A stretch of 64,000 nt of DNA from Lewinellaceae bacterium (GTDB lineage Bacteria; Bacteroidota; Bacteroidia; Chitinophagales; Saprospiraceae): NCBI GenBank assembly GCA_024644235.1, contig JAHELJ010000018.1, forward strand, positions 1 through 64,000, given 5' to 3'. Numbering within the stretch: the stretch's first letter is position 1; each line of letters opens with the position of its first letter. The translations under genes and the position numbers were made by a program. Shown in pieces: positions 9,701-18,639 of this stretch. A model generated the notes under the pieces. That model did not search any database, had not been told where the DNA came from, and saw nothing but the letters and a program-made list of their open reading frames with translations.

Positions 9701-9738
9701 ATTTTGTTTAATTTTTTATGAAAAAAATTAAACAAAAT
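9701..9738. promoter_or_regulatory. Perfect 17-bp AT-rich palindrome between divergent genes
   Basis: The arms ATTTTGTTTAATTTTTT (9701-9717) and AAAAAATTAAACAAAAT (9722-9738) are exact reverse complements around the 4-base centre ATGA. It lies 62 bp before the fasciclin start and 58 bp before the DUF5916 start, so it is nearly centred between two divergent genes. That position favours a shared operator or promoter element over a terminator, although T-runs on both strands also resemble a bidirectional terminator. Confidence 0.6.
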
Positions 9739-9795
9739 ATCTATCCAAGGCAATCGATCTAAGATGCAATCCCTTCGAAAAGAGAACTTTAGCAG

Positions 9796-11991
9796 GTGAT
9801 TCGGTTTATTTTCAAAAAAGTTTTTTCATTGCAGAATTTCCTGTTCCTAGCCTTAACAAGCTTTGTTGTAGTATCAGTTGAAGCTCAGGTGCCTGAGACT
9901 AAGAATCGACGGACTCACCGGATCCAAGTAGAGTCAATATCAGAGTCCTTGCAGATTGATGGACGACTTGATGAGGCAGTTTGGCAGATAGCTGAAAGGG
10001 CGGGTGATTTTATCAGAGTGCTGCCGATCGACACCGGACAGGCTGAGGCTCAAACTGATGTGATGGTGGCGAGGGATGCAACGCATTTTTACTTTGCAAT
10101 CATTTGTTATGACCCCACGCCGGGCAATCGGCCGGCTGAGTCACTCCGACGGGATTTTTCATTTGGACGCAATGACAACTTTCTCATCTTCATGGACACT
10201 TACAATGATCAGACTAACGGTTTCTCATTTGGCACTTCGGCGGCGGGTGCACAGTGGGACGGGCTGCAGGCAGATGGTGGATTTGTAAATCTCAACTGGG
10301 ATTGTAAGTGGCGATCGGCAGTGAGTAATGAACCTGACAAGTGGATAGCCGAGTATGCTATTCCGTTTCGCAGTATAAAATATCAGGAGGGTGCGACAGA
10401 GTGGGGAATCAATTTTAGCAGGTTGGATTTGAAGACCGGGGAGAAGTCAAGTTGGGCACCCGTTCCGAGACAATTTCAAACAGCTAACCTCGCATTCACC
10501 GGAGCCTTGGTATGGGATGCACCACCGCCCAAGTTGTCCACTCGATTCTCTGTGATTCCGTATCTATCCATGAGTGCAGCCGAAGAGGTGGAAGCGGGAG
10601 AATCTACAGATCTGTCGGGAGATGCGGGATTAGACATCAAAGCAACCATCGGTACGTCCCTGAGCCTTGATGTGACAGTAAATCCTGATTTCTCACAAGT
10701 AGAAGTCGATCAGCAAGTGACAAACCTGCAGCGGTTTGAGTTGTTTTTTCCTGAAAAACGTCAGTTTTTCTTGGACAACAGTGATCTTTTCGCCAGCCTA
10801 GGAAGTGAGGAATTGCGACCTTTTTTCTCCAGGAGAATCGGGTTGGAAAGCCCGGTACAAGCGGGTTTCAGGCTAAGTGGGAACCTGAACGAGAACTGGC
10901 GAGTGGGGTTGATGAATATGCAAACAGGGACAAAAGGTGACATCCCTGCCAGCAATTTTTCGGTTGTTACCCTGCAGCGAAGGGTGTTTGGCAGATCAAA
11001 TCTTAGCGGATTTTTTATCAACAAGAGCCTCACTGGAGATATCACGAGCGATCAGGATGCATTTCGATATAATCGCACTGCCGGGTTGGATTTTAATCTT
11101 GCCAGCAACGATGATACCTGGAGCGGAAAGGCATTTTACCATCATTCGTTCTATCCGGGATCGAAAGGAGATGCATTTACGTTGTCAACCAACCTCGAAT
11201 ACAACATCGAAACCTTTAGAGTAGCTTTTGAGCAAGCTACGGTAGGATCAGGATATCGCGCTGATGTCGGTTTCGTGCCTCGTACCGGATTTCATTTCTT
11301 CAAACCTGAGGTGGAGTATGCGTTTTTTCCTGAAAGTGAGAAACTGGCCAATCACGGCCCTTCGATCTCTCTGGATATTTTCTATGACAAAGGATGGCTA
11401 CTTACCGACAGGGAGGTAGAGCTTGAATATGCACTTTCATGGCTGGATCGCAGTGAATTCTCCGTGGCCGGCAGAGAGATCTTTGTCAGACTTGACGAGC
11501 CTTTTGACCCTACCAATAAGGATGGAGACACCTTAGCCACCGGGAGCACATTTTCTTGGTGGGAGTACGAGCTGGCTTATTCATCCAATGCCCGCAGGCT
11601 TTTCACCTATGACCTGAAGGCAGAATATGGAGGTTTTTTCAATGGAGACCGCATTGGCTTCAGCGGAACTATGAATTACCGGGTGCAGCCCTTTGGTAGC
11701 ATAGGTGTAGCAAGCGAATTTAACCGCCTGATCTTACCTTCACCTTTTGAGAATACCAACCTTTTCCTGATAGGACCGAGGCTGGACATCACATTTACTG
11801 ACAACCTTTTCCTGACCACTTTCGTCCAATGGAACAATCAGATCGACAACCTCAATGTGAACATTCGGTTTCAATGGCGATTTGCGCCGGTCTCTGATTT
11901 CTTCCTGGTATACACAGACAACTCTTACCCGGATAACTTCCGTACGAAGAATCGGCAACTAGTGGCCAAATTATCTTACTGGATCAATTGA
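9796..11991 (+). CDS. DUF5916 outer-membrane protein with CBM9-like N-terminal domain
   Basis: 731 residues with a GTG start at 9796. The signal peptide runs to about residue 30 (SFVVVSVEA|Q). Residues 45-235 form a CBM9-like sugar-binding sandwich, opening with LQIDGRLDEAVWQIAER and including FYFAIICYD. The rest is DUF5916, with many alternating beta-strands typical of an outer-membrane barrel and the conserved segment VNPDFSQVEVDQQVTNL; it ends KLSYWIN. Homologues are common in Bacteroidota, with no firm function; a surface glycan or peptide role is possible. The last 8 bases overlap the end of the convergent DUF3179 gene. Confidence 0.85.
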   Translation: MIRFIFKKVFSLQNFLFLALTSFVVVSVEAQVPETKNRRTHRIQVESISESLQIDGRLDEAVWQIAERAGDFIRVLPIDTGQAEAQTDVMVARDATHFYFAIICYDPTPGNRPAESLRRDFSFGRNDNFLIFMDTYNDQTNGFSFGTSAAGAQWDGLQADGGFVNLNWDCKWRSAVSNEPDKWIAEYAIPFRSIKYQEGATEWGINFSRLDLKTGEKSSWAPVPRQFQTANLAFTGALVWDAPPPKLSTRFSVIPYLSMSAAEEVEAGESTDLSGDAGLDIKATIGTSLSLDVTVNPDFSQVEVDQQVTNLQRFELFFPEKRQFFLDNSDLFASLGSEELRPFFSRRIGLESPVQAGFRLSGNLNENWRVGLMNMQTGTKGDIPASNFSVVTLQRRVFGRSNLSGFFINKSLTGDITSDQDAFRYNRTAGLDFNLASNDDTWSGKAFYHHSFYPGSKGDAFTLSTNLEYNIETFRVAFEQATVGSGYRADVGFVPRTGFHFFKPEVEYAFFPESEKLANHGPSISLDIFYDKGWLLTDREVELEYALSWLDRSEFSVAGREIFVRLDEPFDPTNKDGDTLATGSTFSWWEYELAYSSNARRLFTYDLKAEYGGFFNGDRIGFSGTMNYRVQPFGSIGVASEFNRLILPSPFENTNLFLIGPRLDITFTDNLFLTTFVQWNNQIDNLNVNIRFQWRFAPVSDFFLVYTDNSYPDNFRTKNRQLVAKLSYWIN

Positions 11992-12781
11992 TCTTCGCAT
12001 TTTCTCCCCACCGTGGCGCAATGGATGATCCCTTTGCTGCTTGGATGGCCTTCATCTGATACCTTTTCCATTTCTTGGGTCGATCAAAATCCTGATCAGA
12101 CTCCAATACCATGGCAGTGGGGTATTGCTTCCGGATCTCGCGCCAGGTCGTTTGCGACCACTTGCTTTCATCCAATACTTTCATTCTGGTGCCCAACATT
12201 GGTCCGGACACAGCTTGTCCGATGAGAGGCCACCACAGACTTTCAGTCTCCCGGTCCCACATCACAAAACCGTCCATTCCGTCCCAAACTGAGGGATCGA
12301 AGTAGGTATACCCACTCAGGGCAAATGTGAAAACACTGTCTGCTATTACCCGGTCGTAGATCGCTCCCAGATCTGCCAGAATGCAATAAGCAGCCATCAC
12401 TGGTTTGCCGGTTACCACATCGTTTACCACTTCATGCCTGGTGAGGTCCTTGATCGAATATGCCCGGATGTCGTTTCCAAGCTTCAGCAAGAGAAAACGA
12501 TCATCATCTTTCCAGATCTTCATGGCGTTCGTCACCGTTATGAATTTTGGTTCTATCAGAGCCGGGAAAGTCTCCCTGCCGATGCCATAATGGAATTGAC
12601 TATCCTTGAGGATGAGGGATGTAATATCGAAATGCCAGCTGCTGTCTTCGCCACCATATAAATATCGCTGGCCATCTTTTTCGAAGAATTTGTCGTTATC
12701 GACGGATACAGGTCTTTGCTTTTGGCCGTAAGCCAGCTGTGCACCTAGAATAAGAAATAAGAAGATTGAGTAGATTCTCAT
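11984..12781 (-). CDS. DUF3179 domain-containing secreted protein
   Basis: 265 residues from the ATG at 12781; a TTG five codons earlier is also in frame. A signal peptide (IYSIFLFLILGAQLAYG) precedes the DUF3179 region, recognisable from KPVMAAYCILADLGAIYDRV, SGYTYFDPSVWDGMDGFVMWDRETESLW and LIGQAVSGPMLGTRM, with the late TTWREIRKQYPTAMVL. Family members are periplasmic or lipoprotein-like, with no established activity. Convergent with the DUF5916 gene, overlapping its 3' end by 8 bp, so there is no room for separate terminators. Confidence 0.85.
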   Translation of the reverse strand: MRIYSIFLFLILGAQLAYGQKQRPVSVDNDKFFEKDGQRYLYGGEDSSWHFDITSLILKDSQFHYGIGRETFPALIEPKFITVTNAMKIWKDDDRFLLLKLGNDIRAYSIKDLTRHEVVNDVVTGKPVMAAYCILADLGAIYDRVIADSVFTFALSGYTYFDPSVWDGMDGFVMWDRETESLWWPLIGQAVSGPMLGTRMKVLDESKWSQTTWREIRKQYPTAMVLESDQDFDRPKKWKRYQMKAIQAAKGSSIAPRWGENAKIN

Positions 12782-12887
12782 CTGTGAAAAGTACAAAGTA
12801 CTGCCCTATGACGGAGTGGATCATGCGATAATTAAAGTGAAGTGTAAGCTGGCCTACAGAATGGCTGTCATTTAGGTGAAATCCAGA

Positions 12888-13277
12888 TCACCAATTGGCG
12901 CTGAGTCGGACAAAATCGAGCGAGCTGATCATACCAACAAGGTTGCCTTCTTCAAGTACGAGGAGGTGATGTGTTTTATGTTGCAGCATGAGTTTGGCTG
13001 CTTCCTGAGCGGTGTAATCGGAGTCTACCACATAGGTGCTTCGTTTCATAATCTGACTCACCTTCACGGTATCATCGAAAACGCCAACGATATCATTTTT
13101 GGTTACGATCCCTCTGATAAGAATGTTCTCACCTTTGATCTCCACAATGGGGATCGCACTGCAATTCTTTAAATTCATCAAATCCCGGATCCGGCCAACG
13201 TCGCTATCCAGCACCGCCGTGGCTACCGGACTTGTCATAAATTCTCTGACTTTGATTGTTTTCATACGATGAGTCAA
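12888..13277 (-). CDS. CBS-domain pair protein
   Basis: 129 residues made of two CBS domains only (about 8-62 and 70-126), a Bateman module. Typical strands are seen: VREFMTSPVATAVLDSDVGRI, CSAIPIVEIKGENILIRGIVTKNDIVG, then VSQIMKRSTYVVDSDYTAQEAAKLM and THHLLVLEEGNLVGMISSLDFVR. Such proteins bind adenine nucleotides and act as regulatory or redox-sensing partners. It stands alone on its strand; no partner enzyme is fused or adjacent. Confidence 0.88.
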   Translation of the reverse strand: MTHRMKTIKVREFMTSPVATAVLDSDVGRIRDLMNLKNCSAIPIVEIKGENILIRGIVTKNDIVGVFDDTVKVSQIMKRSTYVVDSDYTAQEAAKLMLQHKTHHLLVLEEGNLVGMISSLDFVRLSANW

Positions 13278-13386
13278 AACTCTAAATATAGCGAATCACT
13301 CGTACCGACTGAAATTGTTTGAATCATGGCGGAGATAAACTTACCAATGACTGACATTATCTATTTTAGATCAATCAAAATAGGTC

Positions 13387-15966
13387 ATGATGAAAAAGTT
13401 TTTCTCCCTCATTCTTTTGTGTGTGACTTGCCATCTGGATGCTCAGGATATTTTTCTCGAGGAGTTTGGCCCATATATCGATCAGGTTCCTTCCCCCGCT
13501 ACTTTCCTGGGTTACGAAATTGGTGATCACCATACACGTTATGACAGGATCGTATCGTACTTCGAAAAACTAGCTGCAGTTTCAGACCGTGCCAGCTTTC
13601 AGGTCTACGGTCGTACCTATGGTCATCGTGATTTGATCATGCTGACAGTAACGTCCGCTCAAAATCATCAGTCACTTGATCAGATCCAGGCCAATCACCT
13701 GAGGCGAAATGATCCAAGTGTCTCAACTTGGGCGGATTCTGATCCCGTCATCATACAGTTGGGTTACGGAGTGCACGGGAATGAGTCTTCATCGGCCGAA
13801 GCAGCCATGTTGACAGCCTATATACTTGTTGCATCGGAGCATCCTGATGTAATTCGCTACCTGAACGAGGCTGTGGTATTTATCGATCCGGTGATCAATC
13901 CTGATGGTCGTGACCGCCATACCCATTGGGTGAATATGCATAAGGGGAATGTCTTAGTGAAAGACCCTATTGACATCGAGCACAACGAAGGCTGGCCGCG
14001 GGGCAGGACCAATCACTATTGGTTTGATCTCAACCGGGATTGGTGGTTAGCCATCCATCCGGAAAGTAGGAGTAAGCTGGGGTGGTATCATCAGTGGTAT
14101 CCCAATGTCGTCACTGACTTTCATGAAATGGGAACAAACAGCACCTACTTCTTTGAGCCGATGAAGCCAAATGGATCGAAGAATCCTATCATGCCAAAGG
14201 ACAACTATACCACCCTGAACGATACATTTGCGAGATACTACGCTGAAGGGCTTGACGAAATTGGCTCATTGTATTTTACCAAGGAAGTATTTGATGGCAC
14301 CTATCCCGGTTATGGCTCCTCCTATCCGGATCTGCAAGGAGGATTGGGCATCCTCTTTGAGCAGGCGAGTTCCCGGGGGCATGTCCAGAAATCAGCGACA
14401 GGTGATCTCACTTTTGCTTTTACAATCAGAAATCAGCTGGTGACAAGCATGGCCACGGTAAAAGCCAGCGTAGAGCATAAAGCCATGTTGCTGGACTATC
14501 AAAGTCGATTTTTTGAATCAGCTTTAAGCAACGCAGCTAGTGATCCGGTCAAAGCCTATATCTTTCGAGAAACCTCCGACCAACATCGACTGAATGCCTT
14601 CCTAGATAAACTGTTGATTCACCAGGTGGAAGTTTTTGAACTTAATGAAGATGTGGCAATCGATGGCATCGGCTTTAAGGCGGGATCTGCCTATGTCGTG
14701 CCAACCGATCAGGTTCAATACCGTATGGTGCAGAGCACGTTCGAGACCTATGACACTTACAACGACAGTGTTTTTTATGATGCCTCTGCCTGGTCTTTAG
14801 CGAATACTTACAATGTGGAGTACAAAGGGGTAAAAAGACCAGTGTCGACAGGTACTCAGGTAAATCGGGATGGCCTATCCCGGAATGTTCCGGAGGTGCA
14901 ATCGTCTAGATACGCTTATCTCATTTCCTGGAAAGATTACCAAGTGCCCGCCCTGCTTTACCAATTGTTGAAAGACGAAGTGGTTGTGTATAGTGCGTTC
15001 AAGCCCTTTGAAGTGAGTGCAAATGGGACCACCAGAGCATTTGACTATGGATCGTTAATGATTCCGGTCCAGCAAGAAAAAGTTTCGGCTGAAAGACTAT
15101 TGGAGCTTCTCCGCAGGTGTTCTCAGCAGTACCACATTGAAGTGACTCCAATCGCTACCGGGTTGAATGCCGCCGGAGTTGATCTAGGCAGCCGCTATTT
15201 GCGACCGGTTCCGATACCGAAGGCAATGATGCTGGTGGGTGATGGTGTGGCGGGATATGAAGCTGGGGAAGTTTGGCACTTGTTGGACCAACGGATTCAT
15301 ATGCCGATCACCAAAGTAGAGACCAGAATGATCAACCGGCTGAAATGGGATGAGTACAATGTAATGGTTATGGTGTCGGGAAACTATCAAATGCTGGACT
15401 CATCATTTGTAGAGAATTTGAAGGACTGGATTTCGCAAGGGAATACACTAATCACGATCCGGGAGGGCACTGAATGGGCAATCAAGAACAAAGTGGTGAC
15501 AGAGGAGCTGCTGGATAGCGATAAGGAAAAGAGTGATTCCCAGCAGGCTGAAGTAAAACGACTCCCCTATGTTGACGCACCTGAGCACTACGGGAAAACA
15601 AGAGTAGGTGGGGCCATCTTTTCTGTTGATTTAGACCTGACTCATCCGGTGGCTTTTGGTTATGAGAAGGTCCGGTTGCCAGTGTATCGAAACAGCAATG
15701 TGTGGCTAAAACCTAGCTCAAATCCGTATAGTACGGTAGCAGCTTATAGCTCGGATCCTCATGTTGACGGCTATATTTCCAAAGAAAATCTGGAGGAAAA
15801 ACTAAAGAAATCTGCATCGGTGATTGTCAGCAAGTCAGGACAAGGAAGAGTAGTGCTCTTTGCCGATAATCCTAATTTTCGGGGCACCTGGTACGGTACA
15901 AATCGATTGTTCCTCAATGCATTGTTTTTGGGCCCTCATATCGGGGTGCCGAGGGTTGCTGATTAA
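13387..15966 (+). CDS. M14-family zinc carboxypeptidase, secreted
   Basis: 859 residues with a signal peptide (KFFSLILLCVTCHLDAQ). M14 motifs are clear: YGVHGNESSS supplies the first zinc ligands H130 and E133, FIDPVINPDGRDR is the substrate-binding NPDGR segment, VVTDFHEMGTNSTYF gives the second zinc His (H246), and GILFEQASSRG carries the likely catalytic Glu. The C-terminal half (about 400-859) has no obvious second enzyme and may be a glutamine-amidotransferase-like or Ig-like tail, as in large Bacteroidota M14 peptidases. Likely releases amino acids from peptides in the periplasm. Its last 4 bases overlap the convergent M23 gene. Confidence 0.92.
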   Translation: MMKKFFSLILLCVTCHLDAQDIFLEEFGPYIDQVPSPATFLGYEIGDHHTRYDRIVSYFEKLAAVSDRASFQVYGRTYGHRDLIMLTVTSAQNHQSLDQIQANHLRRNDPSVSTWADSDPVIIQLGYGVHGNESSSAEAAMLTAYILVASEHPDVIRYLNEAVVFIDPVINPDGRDRHTHWVNMHKGNVLVKDPIDIEHNEGWPRGRTNHYWFDLNRDWWLAIHPESRSKLGWYHQWYPNVVTDFHEMGTNSTYFFEPMKPNGSKNPIMPKDNYTTLNDTFARYYAEGLDEIGSLYFTKEVFDGTYPGYGSSYPDLQGGLGILFEQASSRGHVQKSATGDLTFAFTIRNQLVTSMATVKASVEHKAMLLDYQSRFFESALSNAASDPVKAYIFRETSDQHRLNAFLDKLLIHQVEVFELNEDVAIDGIGFKAGSAYVVPTDQVQYRMVQSTFETYDTYNDSVFYDASAWSLANTYNVEYKGVKRPVSTGTQVNRDGLSRNVPEVQSSRYAYLISWKDYQVPALLYQLLKDEVVVYSAFKPFEVSANGTTRAFDYGSLMIPVQQEKVSAERLLELLRRCSQQYHIEVTPIATGLNAAGVDLGSRYLRPVPIPKAMMLVGDGVAGYEAGEVWHLLDQRIHMPITKVETRMINRLKWDEYNVMVMVSGNYQMLDSSFVENLKDWISQGNTLITIREGTEWAIKNKVVTEELLDSDKEKSDSQQAEVKRLPYVDAPEHYGKTRVGGAIFSVDLDLTHPVAFGYEKVRLPVYRNSNVWLKPSSNPYSTVAAYSSDPHVDGYISKENLEEKLKKSASVIVSKSGQGRVVLFADNPNFRGTWYGTNRLFLNALFLGPHIGVPRVAD

Positions 15967-16787
15967 CGGCGGTCCCCACCCGTCGTTGCCTGATATTCCC
16001 TTCCTACTGCGAGCTCTGATAAAAGTCCTTGTTGGGTCAGAAATTGGACAGGAAAGGTTTTGCGTCCCTGGCTCTGCGGCAGATAGACTTCAAAGTGGAG
16101 GTGGGGAGCAGAACTCCATCCCGTATTACCACTCAGTCCAATGAGATCACCAGCTTTTACAGTGTCACCCGTACTGACCAGGCTACCTTGATATTGGAGG
16201 TGTGCATATGACGCAAAGCTGCCGTCTTTGTGCCAAATCAGGATATTATTGGCGTCCTTCATGCACTCTATTTGCGGACATCCATTTTTACTGTCTTCTT
16301 TGACAGTGACTACAATCCCATCTCTTGCTGCATGTACCGGAGAGCCTTCAAGCATACCGAAGTCATATGCATTCACACCCTGATGGCTAAACTTCCCATC
16401 AGGGCCCTGCATAAATTTCTTTGATATTCCCACCTCGTAGGGCAAGAGGTATAACTGTTCTTCGTCATGTTTACCAGACTTGAGATCTCCCATCTGGTAG
16501 CTATACTTAAACCGATAGGACCACTTTGCGTTTTTATCAGGTATAAGACTGGTCAAAACCTGGTGTTCCGCTTCAGGAAACACAGTGAATGTGGCGGGAA
16601 GAGGCACACGCGAACGCACGTTTGAAAGTTCGGCTTCCAGGGTAACAGTATAAGGACAATGTCCGGAGTTGAATGCAACAAGATCAATAGAACCATCAGG
16701 CTGATGTGCTTCGGTAATTTTAATGAGCCCGTCAATATTTTGAGTAAAGAGCGAAATGGATAAGATGATAAGAAGCTGCGTCAACAT
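15963..16787 (-). CDS. M23-family (LytM-type) metallopeptidase, secreted
   Basis: 274 residues with an N-terminal signal peptide (LLIILSISLFTQNIDG), then a beta-rich domain to about residue 130 and a LytM domain to the end. Zinc-binding motifs are SHQGVNAYDFG (H-x6-D) and APHLHFEVYLP (HxH), with the usual GSFASYAHLQYQGSLV between. Such enzymes cleave Gly- or DD-cross-bridge bonds in peptidoglycan or act as endolysin-like endopeptidases. It begins 5 bp after the nitrilase gene stops and so probably shares its transcript. Confidence 0.9.
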   Translation of the reverse strand: MLTQLLIILSISLFTQNIDGLIKITEAHQPDGSIDLVAFNSGHCPYTVTLEAELSNVRSRVPLPATFTVFPEAEHQVLTSLIPDKNAKWSYRFKYSYQMGDLKSGKHDEEQLYLLPYEVGISKKFMQGPDGKFSHQGVNAYDFGMLEGSPVHAARDGIVVTVKEDSKNGCPQIECMKDANNILIWHKDGSFASYAHLQYQGSLVSTGDTVKAGDLIGLSGNTGWSSAPHLHFEVYLPQSQGRKTFPVQFLTQQGLLSELAVGREYQATTGGDRR

Positions 16788-16792
16788 ATCTA

Positions 16793-17713
16793 TCAGGTCC
16801 TATTTTTCATATTAAAGGTGAATAGATCACCGCGTGCGTAATGGCCAACCGGATCAAAATCGAGCTTACTCCGGATCAGTAGCCCAAAATCCAACTCCAC
16901 CATAAGAATCTTTTCTTCGCCCCAGGCCGGACCAGCGATTACCTGACCCATGGGGTCGACCGCCATGCTACCACCTTGGCAAATTACTTCAGGCAAATCA
17001 GGTTCGAGGTATTTGTGAAACTTTTGATCATAATCTTTAGATCGAAAAAACTGATTACAACCGAGTACAAAGCATCTTCCTTCCAGTGCTATGTGCCTTA
17101 TGGTTGCTGTCCAGGTCTCCCTGCTGTCGGCAGTAGGAGCCAGATATATATCGATTCCGGAGGAGTATAGAGCCATGCGAGCCAAGGGCATGTAATTTTC
17201 CCAACAAATGAGTCCGCCAATTCTTCCTATGCTGGTCTGATGGGTGATCAGCGACCTACCGTCTCCTTCTGCCCAAATAATTCGTTCAGCTGCGGTTGGT
17301 TTGATCTTCCTGTGCTTGGCAATAATTCTTCCGCCAGGATCAAAAATCATAAAACTGCAGAAAAGACTACGGTTGATCTGATCTCGCTCAGTGACACCCA
17401 TGACCAGATAAACCGAGTACTCGATTGCGATCTGAGCGAGCCTTTTTACTTCGGGACCATCTTCTGCAATACTGTTCTCCCAAAATGCCTGCCAAATCTC
17501 CCGGCCAGATTCTGTCCGTTGCCCGACGCTGGTACCAAAGGTCATTGCCCGCGGATACCCTGGCAGAAAAGATTCGGGAAAGAGAATCAATTTAGCCCCT
17601 TGATCCACCGCAGACTTGGTCGCAGTGGCTACCTTATGAAGGGAGGCCTCATTGTCCAAAAAGACCGGGGTGAGTTGGGCAATAGCGACACAGTATTTTT
17701 GATCCTGGGCCAT
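16793..17713 (-). CDS. Nitrilase-family carbon-nitrogen hydrolase
   Basis: 306 residues from ATG 17713. A TTG nine codons upstream would overlap the MscS gene and is less likely. The Glu-Lys-Cys triad is visible: E47 in LILFPESFLPGYPRA, K136 in AKHRKIKPTAAER and C170 in GGLICWENYMPL. The ICWENYMPLAR context, the short RVYxG-less C-terminus and the length fit aliphatic/aryl nitrilases and cyanide hydratase relatives, which hydrolyse nitriles to acids. Cytoplasmic. It lies 4 bp downstream of the mscS-type gene and 5 bp upstream of the M23 gene, so the three are likely one operon without an obvious common function. Confidence 0.88.
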   Translation of the reverse strand: MAQDQKYCVAIAQLTPVFLDNEASLHKVATATKSAVDQGAKLILFPESFLPGYPRAMTFGTSVGQRTESGREIWQAFWENSIAEDGPEVKRLAQIAIEYSVYLVMGVTERDQINRSLFCSFMIFDPGGRIIAKHRKIKPTAAERIIWAEGDGRSLITHQTSIGRIGGLICWENYMPLARMALYSSGIDIYLAPTADSRETWTATIRHIALEGRCFVLGCNQFFRSKDYDQKFHKYLEPDLPEVICQGGSMAVDPMGQVIAGPAWGEEKILMVELDFGLLIRSKLDFDPVGHYARGDLFTFNMKNRT

Positions 17714-17717
17714 CTCC

Positions 17718-18590
17718 TTATGAATCTGCCTGAGCGGCAACAGATGATGCAGCAGCCTTGATATTCTCTAATACCCTTCGGGTGGTCTTCCGTTTAATCT
17801 CCCGCTCCAGGGAGCGGTTCACCTCCTTGAGTGTGTATTGAAACTTGAATTGTACCGTGTCTTTCTTGATTTCGACGATCCGTAATTTGAAACTCCCGGC
17901 GACAATCTTGTCGTGATACTCGCTTAGCTCGTCAATGAGATTCCTTTCAAACTCCTCCAACGTCGAGCCGAAGTTCCAATTGATCTCAAAACCGATAGAA
18001 ATCTTTCGGATGTCACTTTGGGTATAATTGATGATTTCCAGGCTATTGGCTTTATCGTTAGGGATATAGAGCAAATCATCGTCTTCATTTAATAGTGCCA
18101 CCTTGGTAAGTTTTAGATCCACAACTTTGCCTTTGTAATCGCCAATCTTCACATAATCTCCAATATTCAGCTCCCTTGACAAAGAGATTACAAAGCCGCC
18201 GATGATTGATGAAATAAATTCTCTCGATACGATGGCTATTGCTGCAGCCACGATACTTAAGCTGGTGAACAAGGTCTGAAAATCAATACCCCACAGACTG
18301 AGGACAAATAGGACGAATGCAAAACCAATGATCAAAATGTACAAGTTGTTCGTGCCTTGGGTTATATTATCTCGTGCATTGAGTTTCAATTTCTTACGGA
18401 GGCGGTATATCACCAACAATAAAGACAAGGTGACGTTGAGGCCAAAAGCAAACAGCAGGAAACGAATAGCCTTACTCATTGCATCCAAGGCTTGTTCATT
18501 GATGGGGTAATCGATGTGTGCTCGATATAACAAAAGCAGCAGCGCTAGGATGATGGTTTTAAGCAGAAGTCTTAAAATGTAACGATTCAT
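17718..18590 (-). CDS. MscS-family mechanosensitive channel
   Basis: 290 residues with an N-terminal helix (LLLKTIILALLLLLYRAHI), a second segment AIRFLLFAFGLNVTLSLLLVIY, a third NLYILIIGFAFVLFVLSLWG and the pore helix with small residues (TLFTSLSIVAAAIAIVSREFISSIIGGFVI). The conserved beta-domain follows, with IGDYVKIGDYKGKVVDLKLTK. It opens on membrane tension to release solutes under hypo-osmotic shock, or may be a signalling member of the family. First gene of a probable operon with the nitrilase and M23 peptidase. Confidence 0.92.
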   Translation of the reverse strand: MNRYILRLLLKTIILALLLLLYRAHIDYPINEQALDAMSKAIRFLLFAFGLNVTLSLLLVIYRLRKKLKLNARDNITQGTNNLYILIIGFAFVLFVLSLWGIDFQTLFTSLSIVAAAIAIVSREFISSIIGGFVISLSRELNIGDYVKIGDYKGKVVDLKLTKVALLNEDDDLLYIPNDKANSLEIINYTQSDIRKISIGFEINWNFGSTLEEFERNLIDELSEYHDKIVAGSFKLRIVEIKKDTVQFKFQYTLKEVNRSLEREIKRKTTRRVLENIKAAASSVAAQADS

Positions 18591-18639
18591 GCGATCTGTT
18601 CTAAATCAAATATACTGATAGCCTTTCTTCCGGAACGCT

